From Actinomycetota bacterium (lineage in GTDB: Bacteria; Actinomycetota; Thermoleophilia; Solirubrobacterales; 70-9): a stretch of 64,000 bases of DNA. Position numbers and translations under genes: made by a program. This document shows positions 1 through 7,868 of the stretch, one piece after another. The stretch's first letter is position 1, and every line of letters starts with the position of its first letter. The stretch lies in NCBI GenBank assembly GCA_005885405.1, contig VAYN01000011.1, forward strand, positions 29,195 to 93,194, in the 5' to 3' direction. The notes beneath the pieces were generated by a model that did no database searches, was not told the DNA's origin, and worked only from the letters and a program-made list of their open reading frames with translations.

Positions 1-569
1 AGGAGCTCGGCTGCTTCCTCGGCGCTGATCGCCTCGGTCCGCAGCCACCAGCGGGCAAGGCCCTCGGCGGCGCCGAGCAGGGCGGTGGAGAGGGCGGCGA
101 CTTCGACCTCGGCGGCTTCCCGCCGCCGCATCGGCATCTGGGCCAGCAGTGAGGCGGAGACGAGGTCGACGATCTGGCCGCGATAGGAGGCGACGCGGTC
201 GAAGACCTCGCCGCCGTGGGGGAGGGTCTCGTCGAAGAGCACGGCCCAGGCGGAGCGGTCGGTGTCGAGGAAGGAGAAGAAGGCGCGGACGCCGGCGCCG
301 AGCGCATCCCCGGGGTTGGCCGTTTCGCTCACAGCACCGGCGATCGTCTGGATCAGCGAGTCACCAGCCCGCTCCATGCAGGCGATGTAGAGCTGCTCCT
401 TGTTGCCGAAGTAGTTGTAGAGCAGCGGCTTGGTGACGCCGACCGCAGCCGCGATCTCGTCCATCGTCACCGAGGCATAGCCCCGCTCCGCAAAGAGCAG
501 ATGAGCCGCCTCCAGCGTCTGCTCCATACGGTCATCCCGCGAAAGCCGCGTCCTTACCGATGCATCCAT
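1..569 (-). CDS. TetR/AcrR-family transcriptional regulator (C-terminal end beyond window)
   Basis: The reading frame runs from an ATG at 569 leftwards through the window edge, giving about 189 residues without a stop. Residues 15-60 form a TetR N-terminal helix-turn-helix: the frame reads MEQTLEAAHLLFAERGYAS, then TMDEIAAAVGVTKPLLYNYF, the classic recognition helix ending in YNYFGNKEQLY. The rest is the variable ligand-binding helical domain. The ligand cannot be read from sequence. A second in-frame ATG at residue 15 is possible. The start lies inside a 7-bp inverted repeat that could be its own operator. The final residues are missing. Confidence 0.85.
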   Translation of the reverse strand, partial: MDASVRTRLSRDDRMEQTLEAAHLLFAERGYASVTMDEIAAAVGVTKPLLYNYFGNKEQLYIACMERAGDSLIQTIAGAVSETANPGDALGAGVRAFFSFLDTDRSAWAVLFDETLPHGGEVFDRVASYRGQIVDLVSASLLAQMPMRRREAAEVEVAALSTALLGAAEGLARWWLRTEAISAEEAAEL

Positions 570-573
570 CGGT
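556..573. promoter_or_regulatory. Inverted repeat at the TetR gene start, candidate operator
   Basis: ACCGATG (556-562), four spacer bases, then CATCGGT (567-573) form a perfect 7-bp inverted repeat that covers the start codon of the TetR gene. TetR proteins usually bind such palindromes near their own promoter, so autoregulation is a reasonable inference. A second small hairpin, CTGCGT/ACGCAG at 603-620, lies just upstream. No promoter consensus is clear. Confidence 0.4.
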
Positions 574-620
574 GTAGACGTTACCGCAATATAAATTTAT
601 ATCTGCGTAACGTGACGCAG

Positions 621-680
621 CTCACACGATCAAGCTGCCGAGCAGGGGTGATAAGGCCCTGCGCGGCAGCAAGTTGTGAG
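621..680. repeat. Long imperfect inverted repeat between tetR and the tRNA-like gene
   Basis: Seventeen bases at 631-647 pair with 657-673 except for three mismatches, around a 9-base loop. Outside them CTCACA (621-626) pairs with TGTGAG (675-680). It lies just past the 3' end of the minus-strand tRNA-like gene and upstream of tetR. It could act as a tRNA terminator or processing hairpin, but no T-run follows. It resembles the other long palindromes of this window in shape only. Confidence 0.45.
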
Positions 681-767
681 GAGGACGGGGGACTCGAACC
701 CCATCCGAAGTGCTACTCCGGACTCCCGGTTATCAAGCGGTTGCGGCACCTCGCCGCTTCGTCCTCC
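680..767 (-). tRNA. Class II tRNA-like gene, anticodon position reads GAT, unusual arms
   Basis: On the minus strand GGAGGACG pairs with CGTCCTCC (8 bp), followed by a 4-bp GGGG/CCCC T stem with the standard T loop TTCGAGT. A long variable arm of 8 bp with a 3-base loop (one G-U pair) marks class II. The D stem is 5 bp with a 5-base loop containing GG. The anticodon loop TTGATAA keeps T33 and A37 and would read GAT, but its stem has only three good pairs with mismatches at 27-43 and 31-39. No CCA is encoded. An 8/4 acceptor-T layout and short D loop recall Sec-type or 'allo' tRNAs. It may instead be a degenerate tRNA-Ser. Confidence 0.5.
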
Positions 768-843
768 ACCCCTGTAAGGGGCCGCAGCGACGAACTTCTC
801 CCCCTATTGACGAGACGAGGCGCGGGATCTACCCTCGCTCGTA

Positions 844-860
844 CGGTTATCAGGCGGTTC
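844..860. repeat. Second copy of the tRNA-like anticodon-arm segment
   Basis: The 16-base minus-strand segment AACCGCYTGATAACCG from the tRNA-like gene (about 727-742) recurs here with one difference. In both copies it is preceded on that strand by a strong hairpin: 5-bp in the tRNA, and CGGGGG/CCCCCG with an AGCTA loop here. A weaker third resemblance (GTACGGTTA followed by scattered matches) lies at 940-958. Repeats of a tRNA interior next to the tRNA are what site-specific integration leaves behind, so these may be attachment-site remnants. No integrase gene is visible. Confidence 0.45.
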
Positions 861-884
861 GGGGGTAGCTCCCCCGCACGAAAA

Positions 885-904
885 GACCCGCCTTTCGGCG
901 GGTC
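885..904. terminator. Strong hairpin, probable intrinsic terminator
   Basis: GACCCGCC and GGCGGGTC form an 8-bp GC-rich stem around TTTC. On the minus strand it is followed by TTTT, on the plus strand by TTCGTGATT, so it could work in both directions. It is the first terminator-like hairpin downstream of the minus-strand sucC-sucD-ferredoxin operon, although an orphan plus-strand gene (953-1564) now sits between. Confidence 0.6.
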
Positions 905-952
905 TTCGTGATTAGGTCCGGGCTCGGTGGCCACCGTCAGTACGGTTACCTA

Positions 953-1564
953 GTGGCGGAGTGGCAAGAGCAGATCAAGGCGTTGGTAGCGGACGCGGCG
1001 GAGCAACTGCAACTTGTCGATGAGATGTACGAGGAATCTCTCGAGGAGCAGTCTGTTTCCCCCCGTCTCCAGACGCGCATCAAGAACGTGGTTGAGAACC
1101 AGCGGTCGGCCTTGGAATATCTCGCGAATCGGATCTATGAGGCATACGGCGACGGGAAAAGAGCGAAGTCATATTTCCCTGTGGCTGAAAGCCCGGAAGA
1201 CTTTCCTCGGGTGTTCGATCTGAGGCTGCCCGGTGTGGCGGCAGGCGCGGCCGAAGTTCGGGCAGCAATTGAGGAGCGTCAGCCGTACAGGGACGGATAC
1301 GGCTGGCTCCAGGACCTCGTGTATTTGACTAACGAAAACAAGCACCGAAAGCTGACCGCTCAAACCCGAAAAGAACGCTCGGTGTCTCGCTGGAACCGCC
1401 CCGAGGCGACCATAGAGGCCGACGACGCGGGAAACATTCGAATCGGGCCTCCTGCCGGAGACACCAATGTGCGCTTCGAAGGAGATCTTCGGGAGATTCC
1501 CCCTGACGAGGAACTTGCTTATGTCGACTGGCTGTTTACAAGCCGGCACTGTTGCCCTCATTGA
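953..1564 (+). CDS. Hypothetical protein, lower-GC orphan gene
   Basis: I do not recognise this family. The product from the GTG at 953 is about 203 residues, mostly charged and helical at the N-terminus (VAEWQEQIKALVADAAEQ), with a central LTNENKHRKLTAQTRK stretch. There is no signal peptide or membrane segment. A frame extension to an ATG at 908 exists, but it reads into the terminator flank, so the GTG is preferred. The gene has visibly lower GC and more A/T-ending codons than its neighbours, lies beside a tRNA-like gene with repeats, and interrupts the sucCD-ferredoxin operon's path to its terminator. This suggests transfer. Confidence 0.6.
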   Translation: MAEWQEQIKALVADAAEQLQLVDEMYEESLEEQSVSPRLQTRIKNVVENQRSALEYLANRIYEAYGDGKRAKSYFPVAESPEDFPRVFDLRLPGVAAGAAEVRAAIEERQPYRDGYGWLQDLVYLTNENKHRKLTAQTRKERSVSRWNRPEATIEADDAGNIRIGPPAGDTNVRFEGDLREIPPDEELAYVDWLFTSRHCCPH

Positions 1565-1610
1565 GGAGGTGGTTGCCGTGATGGACCAGGTTCCCAGCGA
1601 GGGATAAAGA

Positions 1611-1856
1611 CTAAGCCAGCTCGGTGCCGTCGTAGAGCTTCTTGACGTGCACGGTGCCCGGGGGGCTGGCTTCGATGCAGAGGCGGCAGAGGACGCACTC
1701 GTCGACGTTCTCGTCGACGATCTCGACGGTGCCGCCCGCGTCTTTGAAGATGTCGACGGGGCAGACTTCCTCGAGCTTGGCGGCGATCGCCGGGTCGTTC
1801 CTGATGCTGTCGTCAACCTCGACGTCAATGAAGACCTTGTTCAGCTGCTCGGGCAT
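1611..1856 (-). CDS. Small single-cluster ferredoxin-like protein, coupled to sucCD
   Basis: An 81-residue protein with one probable [4Fe-4S] site: Cys32 in EEVCPVDIF plus Cys54, Cys57 and Cys60 in ECVLCRLCIE. The usual fourth cysteine after CxxCxxC is absent, so this is a one-cluster arrangement similar to FixX-type ferredoxin-like proteins. Its start codon overlaps the sucD stop as ATGA, so it is translated with SucD and is the last gene of sucC-sucD-fdx. Its electron partner is not shown by the sequence; a 2-oxoacid:ferredoxin oxidoreductase or an ETF-linked enzyme would fit. Confidence 0.8.
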   Translation of the reverse strand: MPEQLNKVFIDVEVDDSIRNDPAIAAKLEEVCPVDIFKDAGGTVEIVDENVDECVLCRLCIEASPPGTVHVKKLYDGTELA

Positions 1857-2773
1857 CAGGCGGTCGCTCCCAGTTTCTCCTTGACGACGTCCGGAATCTC
1901 GTCGATGCGCTCGACGACGCGGATGCCCGCCGCTTCGAGGCGGGCGATCTTCTCGGTCGCGGTGTCCTCTTTGCCCTCGACGATGGTGCCGGCGTGGCCG
2001 AAGCTCATGCCTTTCATCTCCTCGTCGTCCATGAATTTGCCAGCCATGAAGGCGACGATCGGGAGGCGGGAGTTGTTGTCCTTGACCCATTCAGCGAGCT
2101 GGGCCTCCATGCGGCCACCGGGCTCGGTGTAGATGACGATCGCCTCGGTCTGCTCGTCGGCCTCGAAGTAGGGCATCAGCTCGGCGTAGGCGGAGCCGAT
2201 GATCGCGTCGCCGCCGATCGAGACGGCGGTGGAGACGCCGAGGCCGGCCTGGGTCAGCGAGGAGGAGATCTCGGTGGTCATCCCGCCCGAGCGGCTCATC
2301 ACGCCGACGCGACCGGGCTGGTAGGCCTTTGCCGCGTCTTTGGCGGGTCCGCCAATGCCGCCCATCTTGCAGACTTCCGGGACGATCAGGCCGAGGCAGT
2401 TGGGGCCGATGATGCGGGCGCCGCGCATCTCCGCCAGCTCGACCATCTGGGCGACGTCGCCGCGGGGGACGCGCTCGGTGACGATGACGATCAGCTTGAT
2501 CCCGTTCTCGATCGCCTCGAGGACGGCGTCCTTGGTGAAGGCGGGGGGGACGGTGACGACGGAGCCGTCGATCGGGCCGCCGTGGTGCTCGACCGCCTGG
2601 GCGACGGTGTCGAAGACCGGGACGCCGTGGACCTCGCGGCCCTTGCGGCCGGGGGTGACGCCGCCGACAACCTTGGAGCCGTAGTCGAGGCACTCCTTGG
2701 TCAGGTTGACCGCCTCGCGGCCGGTGATCCCCTGGACGATGAAGGTGGTGTCTTTGCTGAGCAGGATGCTCAT
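1856..2773 (-). CDS. sucD: Succinate-CoA ligase, alpha subunit
   Basis: The alpha subunit of succinyl-CoA synthetase binds CoA and carries the phosphohistidine in the reversible step succinyl-CoA + NDP + Pi to succinate + NTP + CoA. The 305-residue length is normal. The N-terminus MSILLSKDTTFIVQGITG begins the CoA-binding Rossmann domain. GPNCLGLI and the FGHAGTIVEGKED motif near the C-terminus, which holds the active-site His, are clear. The start at 2773 is chosen because it overlaps the sucC stop as ATGA and leaves the standard N-terminus. In this window it would take succinyl-CoA made from methylmalonyl-CoA, besides its TCA-cycle role. Confidence 0.92.
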   Translation of the reverse strand: MSILLSKDTTFIVQGITGREAVNLTKECLDYGSKVVGGVTPGRKGREVHGVPVFDTVAQAVEHHGGPIDGSVVTVPPAFTKDAVLEAIENGIKLIVIVTERVPRGDVAQMVELAEMRGARIIGPNCLGLIVPEVCKMGGIGGPAKDAAKAYQPGRVGVMSRSGGMTTEISSSLTQAGLGVSTAVSIGGDAIIGSAYAELMPYFEADEQTEAIVIYTEPGGRMEAQLAEWVKDNNSRLPIVAFMAGKFMDDEEMKGMSFGHAGTIVEGKEDTATEKIARLEAAGIRVVERIDEIPDVVKEKLGATA

Positions 2774-3987
2774 GCGGGCGCTCCCTGGATCTTGGAGACG
2801 GCGCGACCGGCGGCCTCCCACATCGAGACCGAGCGGTCGCAGTACTCGACCCCGTACTTCTCGAGGATCTTGAAGCCCTCGTCCTCCCAGGCGCCGGGGA
2901 TGCGGAAGATTGCGATCGTCTCGCCCGGGTCCTTGCCGAGCTCGAGGCAGGCCTTGATGACGCCGCGGGCGACGATGTCGACGCGGGTGTTGGAGACGAT
3001 CGACATCATCACCGCGATCTTCTCGACGCCGTCCTTTTCGAGGACCTCCTTGGCGAGGCCGCAGGCCTTGGCGACCGACGGGTTGCCGCCGATCTCCGAG
3101 TAGTTGGCGGGCTGTCCGCCCTGGTTGCGGACCGCGTCGGTCAGCGTCAGCGAGCCGCCGCCGGCGCCGATCACGAGGCCGAGGTTGCCGGTGAAGCCGT
3201 GGTCCTTGCCCTGGATCACACCGCGGTGGTCGGCGGCGTCGATCGCGCTGACGTTCTTCTCGAAGTCGGAGGGCTCGTAGGTCTCGCGGGTGTCGTCCTC
3301 GGCGATCTGAAGCTCCTTGCGGAGGAGCTTCTTCTGCCGGCCGACCGCCTCGTTCTCCATCTCCATGTGGGCGTCGAGGGCGACGAAGCTGCCGTCGGTC
3401 AGCTCGGCCAGCGGGTTGATCTCGGCCAGCGTCATGTCGTTATCGCGGAAGAGGCGGGCGAGGCGGGCGAGGATCGGGGTGGCGCGGTTCAGCTGCGAGC
3501 CGGTGACGCCGGTCGCGGCGACGACCTGCTTGGCCTCGAAATCGCCGACGGGGAGGAGGTTCGAGATATGGCCTTTGCCGACGTGGTCGGGGTGGGTCTC
3601 GGCGACCTCCTCGATGTCGATCCCGCCCATGTCGCTGAACAGCATCAGCGGCTTCTTCGCGGTCCCGTCCCAGACGACGCTCGCGTAGTACTCCTGCTTG
3701 ACCTCGGCTTTGGGATCGACGAGGACGCCGCGCGGCATGTGGCCGTTGATTTCCAGCTTGAGGATCTCCTCGGCGTGTTGGGCGGCCTCCTCGGGGGTGT
3801 CGGCGAACTTGACTCCGCCGGCCTTCATCCGGCCGCCGGTCAGCACCTGCGACTTGATCACGACCGGGCCTCCGATTTCCTCGGCGACCTTGCGCGCTTC
3901 CTCAGCGCTCGTGCAGAAGCCGTACTTGGTGACGGGTATCCCCGCCAGCTCGACGATCTTCCTTGCCTCGTACTCGTAGAACCGCAT
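2770..3987 (-). CDS. sucC: Succinate-CoA ligase, beta subunit
   Basis: The beta subunit holds the ATP-grasp domain that binds the nucleotide and the succinate site. The protein has 405 residues, slightly longer than usual. It opens with MRFYEYEARKIVELAGIPV, has the ATP-grasp GGPVVIKSQVLTGGRMKAGG, the EINPLAEL metal-binding stretch, and the C-terminal ligase domain with NLGLVIGAGGGSL and SNTRVDIVARG. It heads the sucC-sucD-fdx operon. Nucleotide preference (ATP or GTP) cannot be read safely. The similar MtkA malate-CoA ligase is a weaker alternative. Confidence 0.9.
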   Translation of the reverse strand: MRFYEYEARKIVELAGIPVTKYGFCTSAEEARKVAEEIGGPVVIKSQVLTGGRMKAGGVKFADTPEEAAQHAEEILKLEINGHMPRGVLVDPKAEVKQEYYASVVWDGTAKKPLMLFSDMGGIDIEEVAETHPDHVGKGHISNLLPVGDFEAKQVVAATGVTGSQLNRATPILARLARLFRDNDMTLAEINPLAELTDGSFVALDAHMEMENEAVGRQKKLLRKELQIAEDDTRETYEPSDFEKNVSAIDAADHRGVIQGKDHGFTGNLGLVIGAGGGSLTLTDAVRNQGGQPANYSEIGGNPSVAKACGLAKEVLEKDGVEKIAVMMSIVSNTRVDIVARGVIKACLELGKDPGETIAIFRIPGAWEDEGFKILEKYGVEYCDRSVSMWEAAGRAVSKIQGAPA

Positions 3988-4039
3988 CGCGGCGCGGAAC
4001 CCTATCCAAACGTCAAGCGGCCCTGCTTTACTCCGGCCG

Positions 4040-4366
4040 GTGTTTCCCGCCCCTCAGGGGCCGAATTCCCCATTCGGCTCCCGAATTTTGGCTGTTTTTG
4101 CGCTGCTCGCGACGCTTGTGGCGCTGTACGGATGCGGCACCGTCGTCGACAAGGTGAAGCTTCAAGACACGATCCAAGCGAGCCTCGAAGACTCGATCCA
4201 TGAAAAGATTCAGAAGGTCGATTGCCCTTCCGATCAGTCCGTTGACCCGGGCGCGACCTTCAGCTGCGTCGTTGTTTTTGCCGATGACAGGCGGGAAGTA
4301 GCGACTTTGGAAATCCGCAACAAGGATGCCGACATCTCGATGATCGACATCAAACCCGAGAATTAG
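4040..4366 (+). CDS. DUF4333-type lipoprotein
   Basis: A 108-residue protein with a short N-terminal lead, a hydrophobic signal stretch ([16 protein letters not shown]) and a lipobox ending at Cys32 (LYGC). The mature part contains [20 protein letters not shown], the conserved two-cysteine core of DUF4333 proteins, which are cell-envelope proteins of unknown function common in actinobacteria. The start is a GTG at 4040; a later TTG near 4087 would shorten the signal too much. It ends 10 bases before pckG, so the two may be cotranscribed. A 7-bp inverted repeat (GCCGAAT/ATTCGGC, 4060-4078) lies in the signal-coding part. Confidence 0.75.
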   Translation: MFPAPQGPNSPFGSRILAVFALLATLVALYGCGTVVDKVKLQDTIQASLEDSIHEKIQKVDCPSDQSVDPGATFSCVVVFADDRREVATLEIRNKDADISMIDIKPEN

Positions 4367-4376
4367 AGAGAGGCGA

Positions 4377-6188
4377 ATGAGCGATCTGACCACTGCCCCC
4401 GACGAGCTGACGACCCACTCGAAGCTGCTTGCCTGGGTGGACGAAATCGCCTCGCTCACCGAACCGGACTCGGTCTACTGGTGCGACGGCTCGGCCGAGG
4501 AGTACGACCGTCTCGCCCAGGTCCTGATCGACGCCGGCACCTTCGAGCGCCTCGACGAAGCCAAGCGCCCGAACTCCTACCTCGCCCTCTCCGACCCCGG
4601 CGACGTCGCCCGCGTCGAAGACCGCACCTTCATCTGCTCCGAGAAGGAGGAGGACGCCGGCCCGACCAACAACTGGCGCGACCCGGCTGAGATGCGCTCG
4701 ACCCTGAACGAGCTCTTCAAGGGCTCGATGAAGGGCCGGACGATGTACGTCGTCCCCTTCTCGATGGGCCCGCTCGGCTCCGAGATCTCCGAGATCGGCG
4801 TCCAGTTGACCGACTCCGCCTACGTCGCCACCAACATGCGGATCATGACCCGGATGGGCAAGGGTGCGCTCGACGTGCTCGGCTCCGACGGCGACTTCGT
4901 CCCCTGCGTCCACTCGGTCGGGATGCCGCTGACCGAGGGCGTTGAAGACGTCTCCTGGCCCTGCAACGAGGCCAACAAGTACATCGTCCACTACCCCGAC
5001 TCCCGCGAAATCTGGTCCTTCGGCTCGGGGTATGGCGGCAACGCCCTGCTCGGCAAGAAGTGCTTTGCGCTGCGGATCGCCTCGGCGATGGCGCGCGATG
5101 AGGGCTGGCTCGCCGAGCACATGCTGATCCTCAAGCTGACCTCGCCCGAGGGCAAGGTCAAGTACATCGGCGGCGCCTTCCCCTCGGCCTGCGGCAAGAC
5201 CAACCTGGCGATGCTGGTCCCGACCCTGCCCGACTGGAAGGTCGAGACGGTTGGCGACGACATCGCCTGGATGAAATTCGGCGAAGACGGCCGCCTGCAC
5301 GCGGTCAACCCCGAGGCCGGGTTCTTCGGCGTGGCGCCCAACACCAGCCACAAGACGAACCCGAACGCGATGGACACGATCGAGCGGAACACGATCTTCA
5401 CCAACTGCGCCAAGACCGACGACGGCGACATCTGGTGGGAGGGGATGACCGGCGAGCCGCCGGCGCACGCGATCGACTGGCACGGCAACGACTGGACGCC
5501 CGAGTCCGAGACGCCCGCCGCGCACCCGAACGCGCGCTTCACCACCCCCGCCGCCCAGTGCCCCTCGATCGCGCCCGAGTGGGAGGACCCCGCCGGCGTC
5601 CCGATCGACGCCTTCCTCTTCGGCGGCCGCCGCGCCACCGTGGTGCCGCTGGTCCAGGAAGCCTACGACTGGGAGCACGCCGTCTTTATCGGGGCGACGA
5701 TGTCTTCGGAGACGACCGCTGCCGCCGCCGGCGCCGTCGGCCAGCTCCGCTTCGACCCAATGGCGATGCTGCCCTTCTGCGGCTACAACATGGCCGACTA
5801 CTTCGCCCACTGGCTGAAGATCGGCGAGCGCGAGGGGGCCCAGCTGCCGCGCGTCTTCTACGTCAACTGGTTCCGCAAAGATGCCGACGGCAAGTTCCTC
5901 TGGCCCGGCTTCGGCGAGAACAGCCGCGTCTTGGAGTGGGTCTTCCGCCGCTGCGAGGGCGAAGGCGAGGCAGTCGAGACCCCGGTCGGGCTGCTGCCGG
6001 CAGAGGGCGAGATCAACACCGAGGGCCTCGACATCTCCGACGAGGCGATGAAGGAGCTGCTCACCGTCGACCTCGACCTGGTCAAGGCACAGCTGCCGCA
6101 GGTCAAAGAGCACCTGGCCAAATTCGGCGACCGTTTGCCGGCCGGCGTCAGCGCCCAGCTCGAGGCGCTCGAACAGCGGCTGGCCTAA
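4377..6188 (+). CDS. pckG: Phosphoenolpyruvate carboxykinase (GTP)
   Basis: The enzyme converts oxaloacetate and GTP to PEP, CO2 and GDP, the main exit from C4 acids to gluconeogenesis. The 603-residue size is that of the GTP family and not of the shorter ATP family. Key motifs are the kinase-1a loop [11 protein letters not shown] at about residue 265, the metal-site region [10 protein letters not shown], and [12 protein letters not shown]. The upstream AGAGAGG serves as ribosome site for the ATG at 4377. Its neighbours (sucCD, malyl-CoA lyase) place it at the outflow of the ethylmalonyl-CoA pathway and TCA cycle. Confidence 0.96.
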   Translation: MSDLTTAPDELTTHSKLLAWVDEIASLTEPDSVYWCDGSAEEYDRLAQVLIDAGTFERLDEAKRPNSYLALSDPGDVARVEDRTFICSEKEEDAGPTNNWRDPAEMRSTLNELFKGSMKGRTMYVVPFSMGPLGSEISEIGVQLTDSAYVATNMRIMTRMGKGALDVLGSDGDFVPCVHSVGMPLTEGVEDVSWPCNEANKYIVHYPDSREIWSFGSGYGGNALLGKKCFALRIASAMARDEGWLAEHMLILKLTSPEGKVKYIGGAFPSACGKTNLAMLVPTLPDWKVETVGDDIAWMKFGEDGRLHAVNPEAGFFGVAPNTSHKTNPNAMDTIERNTIFTNCAKTDDGDIWWEGMTGEPPAHAIDWHGNDWTPESETPAAHPNARFTTPAAQCPSIAPEWEDPAGVPIDAFLFGGRRATVVPLVQEAYDWEHAVFIGATMSSETTAAAAGAVGQLRFDPMAMLPFCGYNMADYFAHWLKIGEREGAQLPRVFYVNWFRKDADGKFLWPGFGENSRVLEWVFRRCEGEGEAVETPVGLLPAEGEINTEGLDISDEAMKELLTVDLDLVKAQLPQVKEHLAKFGDRLPAGVSAQLEALEQRLA

Positions 6189-6200
6189 GCCAGCCGCTGT

Positions 6201-6231
6201 CGCAGAGGCCTACGAGTTGTAGGCCTCTGCG
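6201..6231. terminator. Bidirectional terminator between pckG and the malyl-CoA lyase gene
   Basis: A perfect 13-bp stem (6201-6213 with 6219-6231) around the loop GAGTT sits between two convergent genes and overlaps the stop codon of the minus-strand lyase gene at 6210. No long T-run follows on either side, so its efficiency is uncertain, but position and stem strength fit a shared terminator. Confidence 0.65.
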
Positions 6232-7262
6232 AGCTCGGGGTCCTTCTCGGCGAGCATCTCGGCGAGCTCGACCATCACCTTGCACTGCTTCCAGGTGGCG
6301 TCGTCCTGCATCTTGCCGTCGATCATGTGGACGCCGCGGCCGTCCGGGATCGCCTCGATCACTTTCTTCGCGAACTTGACCTCGTCCGGCGGCGGGCTGA
6401 AGACCTTCTTCGCGATCCCGATCTGAACCGGGTGCAGCGACCAGGCGCCGACGCAGCCCATCAGGAAGGCGGCGCGGAACTGGGTCTCGCAGCCGGCCGT
6501 GTCCTTGATGTCGCCGAAGGGGCCGTAGAAGGGCAGGATCCCGGCGGCGGTGCAAGCGTCGACCATGCGGGCGATCGAGTAGTGCCAGAGGTCCTGCTGG
6601 GCTGAGACGCGGTCGGCCTCCGGGTTCTCCGGGTCGACCGGGTCCTCCATCACGCGGTAGCCAGGGTGGCCGCCGCCGACGCGGGTCGTCTTCATCCGGC
6701 GGGCGGCCGCGAGGTCGGCGGGACCGAAGCTCATCCCCTGCATGCGGGGGCTGGCGTTGGCGATCTCCTCGAGGTTGACCACGCCCTGTGGGGTCTCGAG
6801 GATCGCGTGGACGAGGATCGGCCTTGAGAGGTTCGCCTTCGCTTCCAGCTGGGCGAGCAGGCGGTCGACGTAGTGGATGTCATGCGCGCCCTCGACCTTC
6901 GGCACCATGATCACCTCGAGCTGGTCGCCGATCTCGGTCACCAGCTGGGTAAAGTCGTCGAGCACCCAAGGGCTCTCCAAGGCGTTGACGCGGGTCCAGA
7001 GCGAGGTCTGGCCGAAATCGTTCTCCTTCGCTGCCTGGATCAGCCCGGCGCGGGCCGCCTCCTTGCGGTCGACCGGGACCGCGTCCTCGAGGTTGCCGAG
7101 CAGGATGTCGGTTTTTTCGGCGATGGCACCGGCCTTGGCGACCATCTTCTCGTTCGAGAAGTCGAGGAAGTGGATCATCCGCGAGGGCTTGACGGGGATC
7201 TCGCGGAGCGGCTCCGGGGCGCCGATCGCCTGCGGCAGGAAAAAGTCTCTGGGGTGTCTCAA
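6210..7262 (-). CDS. L-malyl-CoA/beta-methylmalyl-CoA lyase (HpcH/HpaI, CitE-like)
   Basis: The 350-residue protein matches the Mcl1 branch of CitE-like lyases and not short citrate-lyase beta subunits: it opens with [17 protein letters not shown] and [10 protein letters not shown]. It has [10 protein letters not shown], the Mg-binding Glu in HAILETPQG and the Asp in SFGPADLAA. Such enzymes split methylmalyl-CoA into glyoxylate and propionyl-CoA and handle malyl-CoA. The start is a TTG at 7262, well supported by GAGGAG four bases upstream. It stands apart from the other ethylmalonyl-CoA pathway genes but fits that pathway. Confidence 0.85.
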   Translation of the reverse strand: MRHPRDFFLPQAIGAPEPLREIPVKPSRMIHFLDFSNEKMVAKAGAIAEKTDILLGNLEDAVPVDRKEAARAGLIQAAKENDFGQTSLWTRVNALESPWVLDDFTQLVTEIGDQLEVIMVPKVEGAHDIHYVDRLLAQLEAKANLSRPILVHAILETPQGVVNLEEIANASPRMQGMSFGPADLAAARRMKTTRVGGGHPGYRVMEDPVDPENPEADRVSAQQDLWHYSIARMVDACTAAGILPFYGPFGDIKDTAGCETQFRAAFLMGCVGAWSLHPVQIGIAKKVFSPPPDEVKFAKKVIEAIPDGRGVHMIDGKMQDDATWKQCKVMVELAEMLAEKDPELAEAYNS

Positions 7263-7292
7263 CGTGCTCCTCGGGTTGTTTCGAAGTTCGGG

Positions 7293-7868
7293 GTGGCTAA
7301 ATCTATTGAGCGTGCGGATTTGCCGCCTCTCCCGCCCCTAAATTGCCTGCTTATCGAAGGGTCGGAGCGCGACACGACGCAGGACTGGCTGGTGCCGCGA
7401 GGCGCTGTGCCGACCGTGAGCCAACTGGAGGCGCGGATTGACGAGGCGGTGGTGGTTGCCCGGGCGTCCGAAGAGGGCGTGCGTGAAGTGGGGGAGATGG
7501 CGATCGATGCGGCTCGGCAGGCGCGGAGGGCTGCGGAGGCTGCGGAGCAGAGTGCGGTTGCAGCTGCGAAGGCGGCTGCCCAGGGCGCTCGACCGGCGGG
7601 TCCTGTCTCCGATACGGCCCCCCCGCAAACTGGCGGGGGCCCCGCATCGTCGCCACCCACCGGAAGAGAGGTGGAGGAGCAGCCGCCGGTTGGCGCGGCG
7701 GAGCGGGTTCAGGGGAAGCCGGCGCCTCAACCTCCGAGGTTCGAGGAGCGGTTTCGCAGGTTCAGTGAGAGAGCTGACTCTGTTTCGGGACGGTTGCGGC
7801 GGCTTTGCGAGCAGCCGGGTCACTCAGGCCCCAGCGTCGGCGCAGCGCGTCGGCGAGGCGACGGCTGA
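7293..7868 (+). CDS. Hypothetical coiled-coil protein, tentative
   Basis: I do not recognise this gene. From the GTG at 7293 the frame gives about 191 residues. A middle helical stretch rich in Ala and Arg (about residues 50-100, for example [20 protein letters not shown]) looks like a coiled coil. It is followed by a Pro/Gly-rich linker and a short basic tail. It overlaps the 3' end of the convergent pabC by 107 bases, and the Ala-rich composition could be a by-product of high GC. A palindrome at 7610-7649 lies in its linker. Confidence 0.4.
   Translation: MAKSIERADLPPLPPLNCLLIEGSERDTTQDWLVPRGAVPTVSQLEARIDEAVVVARASEEGVREVGEMAIDAARQARRAAEAAEQSAVAAAKAAAQGARPAGPVSDTAPPQTGGGPASSPPTGREVEEQPPVGAAERVQGKPAPQPPRFEERFRRFSERADSVSGRLRRLCEQPGHSGPSVGAARRRGDG
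7610..7649. repeat. Imperfect palindrome in the hypothetical gene
   Basis: Bases 7610-7626 pair with 7633-7649 apart from three mismatches, around the loop AAACTG. It is shorter and less perfect than the other palindromes in the window and GC-only in its core, so it may be chance or a plain hairpin, but it too lies in a low-complexity linker. Confidence 0.35.

Noticed and set aside
713-934. Minus-strand open frame of 73 codons with a repeated NRLIT peptide
   Set aside because: It reads through the terminator and the tRNA-like gene; the repeated peptide only reflects the duplicated anticodon-arm segment.
4350-6113. 587-codon open frame antisense to pckG
   Set aside because: Val/Gly/Asp/Arg-rich shadow created by high GC codon bias; pckG is complete and unambiguous on the other strand.
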